Below are positions 14,751 to 19,952 of a stretch of DNA of 19,952 nucleotides, piece by piece. The DNA is from Bacteroidales bacterium UBA3724 (GTDB lineage: Bacteria > Bacteroidota > Bacteroidia > Bacteroidales > P3). Position numbers and translations under genes: made by a program. Under the pieces are notes generated by a model. That model searched no databases. It worked only from the letters and a program-made list of their open reading frames with translations, and was not told the DNA's origin. The stretch spans positions 6,340 to 26,291 of the forward strand of contig DFHL01000067.1 of assembly GCA_002371315.1 (NCBI GenBank). The letters run 5' to 3'. The number at the start of each line of letters is the position of its first letter. Within the stretch, counting starts at the first letter, position 1.

Positions 14751-15139
14751 TATGATTGTAGTTTTTGTCGTTGATTAAAAAAATTGCCATTCTTTTTTCC
14801 GTATTCTATTCTGTGTTGATATCCAAGCTGGTTGGCGGCATTATTTGACGAGGTTTAGCGAAACGCTGTCCAGCCGTCGTTTGAACTGCGATATCAAAGC
14901 ATCCATAAATGACAAATTTACAATGATAACTCAAAAATTGCAGATATATTGTTCTTTCGGTAGATCAATTTTTGTTTATTTTGCACTCTGGATAGATCAA
15001 TCTTCGTATGTGTTTTGTAGTCAATTTGTTCGAGTTGTTTGTTCGTCTTTTTCGGTATTGCTGCCATAAGTGTCAATTATTTTCAGGTTAAGATGCATTT
15101 TTCTATAGTTGTGTAGGATTTAACAGTCCGGCACTACTT
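14751..15139. other. AT-rich spacer upstream of the reductase gene
   Basis: No gene is seen. A TAAATTTG (minus strand, 14920-14913) fits the -7 consensus but lies 163 bases before the reductase ATG and lacks a spaced TTTG. A 9-base direct repeat tagatcaat occurs at 14961-14969 and 14993-15001, 32 bases (about three helical turns) apart, and could be an operator. No clear terminator follows the membrane-protein gene that ends at 15140. Confidence 0.45.
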
Positions 15140-16069
15140 TTAATGTTCTATGGCCTTTAGTCCCAGTCGCCTGATTATTTTGTCCTTGAGGGGATAGCTG
15201 AAGCTGCCGAAGGCGGGGCTGCCGTATTCGAGGGCCATTGTGTCGCAGACGGGGATTCGGGTCTCGTCGCTCAGCAGCAGGTAGTTCCAGGTGGTGTCGC
15301 TCATCGGGTGGGGATAGAGATTGTAGAAGTACATACTCATCGAGTGGCGGCATCGCCCTATGGTTATGAAGTCGACGTCGCTGACGGGGCGAGTCTTGCC
15401 GTGCGACGTGACGCTGTCGGCGGTGCCGTAGTTTTTCAGTTCGATGCTGACGCATCCAGCTGCATCCAGCCGCTGGCGTATGCCTTCAATCTCGTCGGGC
15501 GTGAGGCCGATGCGGCTGCCTATGGAGGCGGCGTCGAGTGAGGGACCGCGGTATTCGCGCCATTTGTACGACACTGTGTCGCCGGCAGGACAGGTGTGGA
15601 ACATCTCGACATCCTTGCTGTCAAACTCCAGGCGCATCCAGGCACCACTGTCCATCGCCGAACGGGCGTATTTGGCGGCATCCCATATTTCGGTTTCGTG
15701 CTGCTCGTAGTGGGCGATGAGGTTGACGGCGTCCACCTGACTTGACGAGTGTTTTTCTTGCAGCCATACGCCAACGGCAAGCAGGATGTTGGCTACGCCC
15801 CAGATGACGACGATGCGGCTGCGGGTGGTGCGCGTCTGTGGGTTGCAGAATATGATGATGTTGAAAATCAGAACACCCAGCCCGATTAGCAGTAGCGGCA
15901 GCCAGAAGATGGCGGTGAATGCGAAGAGTAGGTCGAATTCTTCGCCGGCGATCAGCATTGCGATGAACAATGCAGAAATGAGCAACATCGGCAATGCTCC
16001 AAATGGGAGGTCGTCTCTTTTAGGGGTGTTGCTTTGTTCGTTGGATGTGGTCTTTTTTGTGTCGGACAT
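15140..16069 (-). CDS. Membrane protein of unknown function with three N-terminal helices
   Basis: 309 residues, not recognised. After a short polar, Thr/Ser/Asn-rich start (MSDTKKTTSNEQSN) there are three hydrophobic segments: about 26-44 (LPMLLISALFIAMLIAG), 49-75 (LLFAFTAIFWLPLLLIGLGV onward) and 86-104 (IVVIWGVANILLAVGVW). The remaining 200 residues are soluble and probably face one side of the inner membrane. They contain DEIEGIRQRLDAAGCVSIEL and several Cys residues but no motif I can name. The gene starts 16 bases after the vsr stop and is the last gene of the four-gene operon. A shared function with Vsr is not implied. Confidence 0.8.
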   Translation of the reverse strand: MSDTKKTTSNEQSNTPKRDDLPFGALPMLLISALFIAMLIAGEEFDLLFAFTAIFWLPLLLIGLGVLIFNIIIFCNPQTRTTRSRIVVIWGVANILLAVGVWLQEKHSSSQVDAVNLIAHYEQHETEIWDAAKYARSAMDSGAWMRLEFDSKDVEMFHTCPAGDTVSYKWREYRGPSLDAASIGSRIGLTPDEIEGIRQRLDAAGCVSIELKNYGTADSVTSHGKTRPVSDVDFITIGRCRHSMSMYFYNLYPHPMSDTTWNYLLLSDETRIPVCDTMALEYGSPAFGSFSYPLKDKIIRRLGLKAIEH

Positions 16070-16085
16070 TTCTTGGGGTTGTTTT

Positions 16086-16715
16086 TCAGGTGTTTGACTC
16101 GGCTGCCATCGGCAGGGGGTCGTTTTCGTCGGTGGAGTAGGGGTGGGGTTTGTGTTTGTAGAGCGACAGCAGGTTGTTGTTGAGCCGCAGTTCCACCTCG
16201 CGCATCGTGCGTTCGATGGCGGCGGGCTTCAGCTGGCATTCCCAGACAACGATGACCTGCCATCCGTTGTCCTGCAGCAGGGCGTAGTTGCGCTGGTCGC
16301 GCTCCTGGTTGCGGCGTATCTTGCTGATCCAGAAGTCGCGGTTGCTTTGCGGAATCTTGCAGCAGGCGGAGTTCGGTAAATCTTTATTCTCCTGCTCGCG
16401 CTCCGCGCTTGCGAAATTTTGTAAATCTTGTAGATTATTTCCGCTTCGCGGTTCCTCTGACTCACGCATTAACGCATTCCCACATTCACGCATTCTCACG
16501 TTATGTCCGTGCCAGAAGCATCCGTTGACGAATATCGCCGTGCGGTAGGGGCGCATCACGATGTCGGGCTTGCCAGGCACGCTCTTGACGTTCAGACGGT
16601 ACCGGTAGCCGTGGCTCCACAGCCATCGCCGCACCGCCAGCTCGGGCTTCGTGGCCTTGCTGCGTATGTGCGACATACAGCGGTGCCGCTGCTCGGGTGT
16701 CATGGTGTCGGTCAT
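16086..16715 (-). CDS. vsr: Very short patch repair (Vsr) endonuclease with a 45-residue insertion
   Basis: Vsr nicks DNA beside T:G mismatches formed when 5-methylcytosine is deaminated. MTPEQRHRCMSHIRSKATKPE is the family N-terminus. D51 lies in KPDIV, and H69 and H71 lie in CFWHGH; these match the catalytic Asp and His positions of E. coli Vsr. The C-terminal part has NRDFWISKIRRNQERD and VIVVWECQLKP. At 209 residues it is longer than usual (about 140-160). The excess is residues 73-117, placed exactly after HGHN and before KIPQSN, where homologues normally have a Cys within one or two residues. The insertion is repeat DNA (see the repeat feature). The zinc-binding Cys may now come from ACC at 117-119 or may be displaced, so activity is uncertain. 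No cytosine methyltransferase partner is in the window. Confidence 0.92.
   Translation of the reverse strand: MTDTMTPEQRHRCMSHIRSKATKPELAVRRWLWSHGYRYRLNVKSVPGKPDIVMRPYRTAIFVNGCFWHGHNVRMRECGNALMRESEEPRSGNNLQDLQNFASAEREQENKDLPNSACCKIPQSNRDFWISKIRRNQERDQRNYALLQDNGWQVIVVWECQLKPAAIERTMREVELRLNNNLLSLYKHKPHPYSTDENDPLPMAAESNT
16365..16499. repeat. Repeat-derived in-frame insertion inside vsr
   Basis: 135 bases. On the minus strand it begins with four 8-bp units (GAATGCGT, GAATGTGG, GAATGCGT, TAATGCGT; 16495-16464). It continues into an imperfect inverted block from CCGCGAAGCGGAAAT to ATTTCGCAAGCGCGG, with CTACAAGATTTACAA between. The encoded peptide (VRMRECGNALMRES to NNLQDLQNFASAERE) has no Vsr similarity. 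Confidence 0.75.
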
Positions 16716-16754
16716 GGGCTCTTACGATATTTCGTGGATCTTAGTTTCTGTTTT

Positions 16755-17585
16755 TCAGTAAACATATACCAATCCATACTTCTCGGTCAGTTGACGGAGG
16801 GTGCCGTCGGACTTCATCTGGCGGATGATGCTGTTGACGAGGGCCAGCAAATCGTCCTGCCCCTGTCGCATCAGCACGCCAATCTCGCCGTGGGTGAAGG
16901 GAGCGTCGAGCAGCGGCGCCGCCAGGCGCGGGTCGGTCTGCACATAGTAGGGGGCTTCCGTTATCTCGGTAATCATCACGTCGGCTTCGCCATCGGCGAT
17001 GAGCGAGGGTATCTCCTCGTTGTTGGGGTGCACGATGAGGGTGGCGTGGGTGAGGTGTTGGCGGGCGAACTGCTCGTTGAGGCCGCCGGGGTTGACCATC
17101 ACGCGCACCTCCGGGCGGTCGATGTCCTCCAGCGAGTGGAAGCGCAAAGTGTCCTCCATGCGGCAGAGGATGGTCTTGCCGTTGGCCAGGTAGCCTTCGC
17201 TCATCAGCATTGTGGCGCAGCGCATTTCGGTGATGGTGATGCCGCCCATGGCCATGTCGAACAGCTGTGGCTCGGCCTGCACGTCGGCGGTCAGCGTGGG
17301 CCACGAGGTGGGTACGAACTCCACCGCCACGCCCATCCGCCTGGCCATGGCCTCGGCCAGCTCGATGGCGAAGCCCCAGTAGAGGCCTGTCTCCGGCTCG
17401 CGGAACGACAGCGGACGGTAGTCGCCCGTGGTGCCGACCAGCAGCGTGCCCCGCTGCTCGATGCGCTCAACGGTAGGCCTCCCTGCGAGGGAGTCCTCTT
17501 TCTCACTGCACGCCGCCAGTGCCGTCGTGCTGGCAATCGCCAGCAAGGCGACAAGCAGCCAGATTTTGATCCGATGGTGTTTCAT
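16755..17585 (-). CDS. pheC: PheC-like cyclohexadienyl/arogenate dehydratase or solute-binding lipoprotein
   Basis: 276 residues of the periplasmic amino-acid-binding fold. The signal ends in a lipobox (ALAAC, Cys at 26). The sequence carries the run typical of cyclohexadienyl dehydratase: LLVGTTGDYRPLSF, WPTLTADVQ, FDMAMGGITIT, EGYLANGKTIL, RVMVNPGGLNEQFAR and EADVMITEITEA. These enzymes turn prephenate or arogenate into phenylpyruvate or phenylalanine outside the cytoplasm and share the fold of ABC-transporter binding proteins. The NPGG-NE and MITE-EA segments, which favour the enzyme over a simple transporter protein, are present. No ABC permease or ATPase is adjacent, which also favours an enzyme. 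Lipid anchoring of this family is less usual. The gene lies 30 bases after the PAP2 gene and 39 before vsr, in one operon. Confidence 0.82.
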   Translation of the reverse strand: MKHHRIKIWLLVALLAIASTTALAACSEKEDSLAGRPTVERIEQRGTLLVGTTGDYRPLSFREPETGLYWGFAIELAEAMARRMGVAVEFVPTSWPTLTADVQAEPQLFDMAMGGITITEMRCATMLMSEGYLANGKTILCRMEDTLRFHSLEDIDRPEVRVMVNPGGLNEQFARQHLTHATLIVHPNNEEIPSLIADGEADVMITEITEAPYYVQTDPRLAAPLLDAPFTHGEIGVLMRQGQDDLLALVNSIIRQMKSDGTLRQLTEKYGLVYVY

Positions 17586-17615
17586 GATGATTTGGGGGAT
17601 TCGCTTTCAGGTATA

Positions 17616-19223
17616 TTACTTCGTGGTTTTGAGGCTGACGAAGGAGGTGCGGCCGGTGAAGGTGGCGATATAGGTGCCATGCGGCAACCCTGCGAGGCTG
17701 GTGGAGGTGTTGCTGTTCACGGTCATGCTGCGGAGTACCTTGCCGTCGACCGAGTAGATGTTGAGCACACCGGACTCCTGTCCATTTGCGAAGGTCAGCA
17801 CAATGTTGTCCCCGCTGCGGGTAAGGGTGGCGGAGGGGGCGTTGTCGACGGAAGCTATGCCAGTGTATCCACGCAGGGCGGCGTATTCGTTGCGGGCGGC
17901 GGCGGCCAGCGTCTGGAATTCCGGCTCGCGCTGCATGCGGACGAAGGTGTAGGAGGCCAGCAGACGTGCGGCCTGCACGTCGGAGGCCCAGTGGTAGCCA
18001 GCGATGACGCGACTGTAGCCGTATTCAAAGCCCCGCTCGAGGATGGCATTCATGCTGTCGGGGGTCAGCTGCACCATGGCCAGCGCCATTCCCCATCCCA
18101 GGGTGGAATGGGTGGAGGGGTAGGACGAGTCGGTGGACTCCTCCTCCTCGTCGTCGGGGAGGAGCGTCGTCTCGCCCAGCTGGACGTAGGGACGGCGGCG
18201 GAAGCCGCTGTTCTTCAGGCGTCGCGACTCGGTGCGCAGCGTCGTGTACACATGGGTCAGGTAGGCCGTGATGTGGGGCGCCACAGCGGTGTCGAGCGTC
18301 ATGTCGAGACAGTCGGAGAACTGGTTCAAGAAATCTTCCACATGTTTTGAATGGTCGATCAAGGCCTGCGTGCCGCGCGGGGTATCGCGCAGGCTTCGGG
18401 CAAGCCAGTGGGCGGCTACGTCGCCCTGGTAGCGGTAGGAAGCCGTGTCGATGGGTGGCGGCAGGATGCGGCGACTGTTGGGATAAGGCACGTTGGCCGG
18501 TGCTGTGCCGTGCCACAGCAGGTATTCGGCACGTGCGGCGGCGAGGTCGGAACGGTATTCGGGACTTGCCTGCAGGCGTGCCACACAGCTACTGGCCGCC
18601 AGACGGGCTGCGTCGACGTCGCTCTGCCAATGGGCACCCACGATGACGCGGCTCTCGCCGTATTCCCATCCGCGACGCAGGATGGTGTCCTGCTGCTCAG
18701 GTGCCATCTGCGCCAGTATCAGCGCCGTGGTCCATCCCAGCGAGGTATGGCCCGAAGGATAGGAGCCGTTACCGCGCAGGTGCTCCTCGTCGTCGTAGGC
18801 ACCAGCCACGTGTTCGTTCATTCGCGCAAACGGGCGGATGCGCATATACCGCGCTTTGGCCCTGTCGACGGCCTGTGCGGCGGTCTTCTGTCCGCGCGAC
18901 ACCAACCGGTAGATGGCCGGTGTGGCCTCCTTGCTGATGGTAAACCCTATGGCGTCGCCATAAATCTGGCACATCCGCTCCACGCTGTATTCCGACTCCC
19001 AGCTGGCGCGTTGTCCACGCGATGTGGCACGCATCGACTTCCCCCATATCCACTGCTGGAAGTCGTCGATAAAGAGCATGTTGTTCGTGTCGGGTGGCGC
19101 CGGCAGGTAGATGCCGGCGTCGGGCATCAGGTTGTCGTCATAGTAGGGGATGGTGTCCAGGTCTTGGGCCGAAAGGTGTATGCACATCGTGCACACAGCA
19201 AAAGCTAGTAGAGTTTTCTTCAT
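17616..19223 (-). CDS. Secreted protein with tandem PAP2 acid-phosphatase domains and T9SS sorting domain
   Basis: 535 residues. Signal peptide MKKTLLAFAVCTMCIHLSAQ. There are two copies of the class A acid phosphatase/PAP2 domain about 214 residues apart. Copy 1 has KARYMRIRP (about 121), SYPSGHTSLGW (about 153) and ESRVIVGAHWQSD (about 188). Copy 2 has KNSGFRRRP (about 335), SYPSTHSTLGW (about 367) and YSRVIAGYHWASD (about 401). Both keep the K-x6-RP, PSxH and SR-x5-H-x3-D residues; copy 2 has Thr in place of Gly in PSGH. The last 65 residues (GVLNIYSVDGKVLRS, then GLPHGTYIATF) are a T9SS type A sorting domain, so the protein should be secreted to the surface. It probably releases phosphate from extracellular phosphoesters. 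It is first in the four-gene operon, behind the promoter at 19301-19332. Confidence 0.92.
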   Translation of the reverse strand: MKKTLLAFAVCTMCIHLSAQDLDTIPYYDDNLMPDAGIYLPAPPDTNNMLFIDDFQQWIWGKSMRATSRGQRASWESEYSVERMCQIYGDAIGFTISKEATPAIYRLVSRGQKTAAQAVDRAKARYMRIRPFARMNEHVAGAYDDEEHLRGNGSYPSGHTSLGWTTALILAQMAPEQQDTILRRGWEYGESRVIVGAHWQSDVDAARLAASSCVARLQASPEYRSDLAAARAEYLLWHGTAPANVPYPNSRRILPPPIDTASYRYQGDVAAHWLARSLRDTPRGTQALIDHSKHVEDFLNQFSDCLDMTLDTAVAPHITAYLTHVYTTLRTESRRLKNSGFRRRPYVQLGETTLLPDDEEEESTDSSYPSTHSTLGWGMALAMVQLTPDSMNAILERGFEYGYSRVIAGYHWASDVQAARLLASYTFVRMQREPEFQTLAAAARNEYAALRGYTGIASVDNAPSATLTRSGDNIVLTFANGQESGVLNIYSVDGKVLRSMTVNSNTSTSLAGLPHGTYIATFTGRTSFVSLKTTK

Positions 19224-19300
19224 TGTTCTATTGTTTGGATAGTATTGTTTATATTCAGTCTCCTCAGCGTTTCGCCATTCTGTCTCAACTATTCAGGGTG

Positions 19301-19332
19301 CAAAAATACCACTTTTCGACGGATTGGCCAAA
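19301..19332 (-). promoter_or_regulatory. Promoter of the PAP2-pheC-vsr-membrane protein operon
   Basis: The minus strand has TTTG at 19332-19329, a 20-base spacer, then TATTTTTG at 19308-19301. This is a good match to the Bacteroidota consensus, placed 78 bases before the PAP2 start codon. Confidence 0.7.
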
Positions 19333-19470
19333 TCTTTTATATCCTAATTGCGAAAGCCTTGGTTATCAGCCGAGCCGACGGCACACCACTGAATGGGAAC
19401 ACCACCCACCGAATGCCCTGCCGCGACGAGTAGCGGGACAATAATTTGCAGCATTACAAGTTATCCTGTC

Positions 19471-19782
19471 ATGATGAATACAGCTGCACAACCGAGCGAG
19501 GCCACCCTCCGGGCGGAGGTCTACGACATCGTCCGCCAGATACCGCGCGGGCGGGTGCTCACCTATGGTCGTATTGCCGCCTTATGTGGCTGGCCCAATC
19601 ATGCGCGCTTGGTGGGCCGCATCATGCGAATTGCTCCAGATGCCACACTCCCCTGCCACCGCGTCGTCAACGCCTCCGGCCGCCTCGTCCCGCACTACCC
19701 CGCCCAAGCCTCACTTCTGACCTCCGAAGGCATCCACCTCACCCCTCCGGCAAAGTCCCCCCGAAGGAGTACCTGTGGGTAA
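19471..19782 (+). CDS. Single-domain methylated-DNA-protein cysteine methyltransferase-like protein, probably frameshifted at the end
   Basis: 103 residues as read, the only plus-strand gene. It corresponds to the DNA-binding/active-site domain of O6-alkylguanine methyltransferases: EVYDIVRQIPRGRVLTYGRIA (conserved Tyr), HARLVGRIMR (the Arg of the recognition helix), LPCHRVVNASGRL (the PCHR alkyl-acceptor Cys is present, unlike alkyltransferase-like proteins with PWHR or PAHR), and LLTSEGI (conserved Glu). The start at 19471 or 19474 is preferred over an in-frame ATG at 19393, whose extra residues look non-coding. The last residues, PAKSPRRSTCG, do not fit the family. The next frame gives PSGKVPPKEYLWVIED and a stop at 19793, which does. 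A one-base deficit in the C runs at 19742-19745 or 19757-19762 would explain this. With it restored, the protein would be about 107 residues. Confidence 0.83.
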   Translation: MMNTAAQPSEATLRAEVYDIVRQIPRGRVLTYGRIAALCGWPNHARLVGRIMRIAPDATLPCHRVVNASGRLVPHYPAQASLLTSEGIHLTPPAKSPRRSTCG

Positions 19783-19819
19783 TAGAGGATTAAAAGGATG
19801 TAATATTAAGAGTTATCTT

Positions 19820-19845
19820 ACAGGTATTGTTCTTTTTTTACCTGT
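19820..19845 (+). other. Small inverted repeat downstream of the methyltransferase gene
   Basis: acaggta (19820-19826) and tacctgt (19839-19845) flank a T-rich 12-base loop. It might be a weak terminator, but no T-tract follows. The rest of the edge (to 19952) is AT-rich, with a second pair cagcaaa/tttgctg about 45 bases apart and no gene seen. Confidence 0.3.
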
Positions 19846-19952
19846 CAGCACATTACCAGCAAATTAAAACATATTGGGTAATATATTGTTAGTTAGTTGT
19901 TTGCTGCTTTCTCGCGTTTTAATATACTATTCAAAAGCAAATTACAGGCAAA

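Noticed and set aside
13443..14774. 443-codon open frame on the plus strand
   Set aside because: Antisense of the ferredoxin-containing reductase, whose cysteine clusters and barrel motifs are unambiguous on the minus strand.
16503..18350. 615-codon open frame on the plus strand
   Set aside because: It runs antisense across vsr, the PheC-like gene and the PAP2 gene, all of which have clear motifs on the minus strand. No family similarity is visible.
19393..19470. Longer start for the methyltransferase gene
   Set aside because: The residues before MMNTAAQPSE show no similarity to the family, whose domain begins around EVYDIV. A weak TAATTTG at 19442-19448 would place a promoter inside the extension.
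1..19952. Insertion sequences, prophage or integrative element
   Set aside because: No transposase, integrase, terminal repeats with target duplication, or phage structural genes were seen. tRNA-His has no adjacent integrase or duplicated 3' end visible in the window.

Overview
The window looks like chromosomal DNA of a member of the Bacteroidales (Bacteroidota). The evidence is: two proteins with a type IX secretion (T9SS) C-terminal sorting domain; several lipoproteins with a Bacteroidota-style signal; promoters of the TTTG-N19/20-TAnnTTTG type, which is specific to this phylum; and TrpRS, tRNA-His and Vsr sequences that fit it. The coding DNA is fairly GC-rich and the spacers are AT-rich. 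Genus cannot be decided from the sequence alone. No phage, IS element, CRISPR array or rRNA was seen.

Layout: almost every gene is on the minus strand, so transcription runs from right to left. At the left edge (1-392) is the 5' part of a lipoprotein alpha/beta hydrolase. A 350-base spacer with a large hairpin of 11-bp repeats separates it from a two-gene unit: a 3141-residue secreted, multidomain T9SS cargo protein (10641-1216) whose stop overlaps by ATGA the start of a small lipoprotein (1219-743). That lipoprotein resembles one domain of the giant protein, so the two are probably made together and may act together at the cell surface. Next come trpS (11983-10985), tRNA-His (12227-12153) with its own promoter and terminator, an AlkD-family DNA glycosylase (13080-12343), and a lipoprotein-like aldo/keto reductase with two ferredoxin-type cysteine clusters (14750-13512).

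The right part is a four-gene minus-strand operon from one good promoter at 19301-19332: a tandem PAP2 phosphatase with a T9SS domain, a PheC-like periplasmic dehydratase or binding protein, a Vsr mismatch endonuclease with a 45-residue insertion, and a three-helix membrane protein of unknown function. The only plus-strand gene is a small methylguanine methyltransferase-like gene (19471-19782) at the right edge. Its C-terminus looks frameshifted.

The most unusual property is not one gene but a set of short-period repeats. Arrays with 7-, 8- and 11-bp units, often folded as inverted pairs, sit between genes and also lie in frame inside two genes (the C-terminal linkers of the giant protein and the loop after the catalytic His motif of Vsr). 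They look like an active or recently active repeat-generating process that tolerates insertion into protein linkers.
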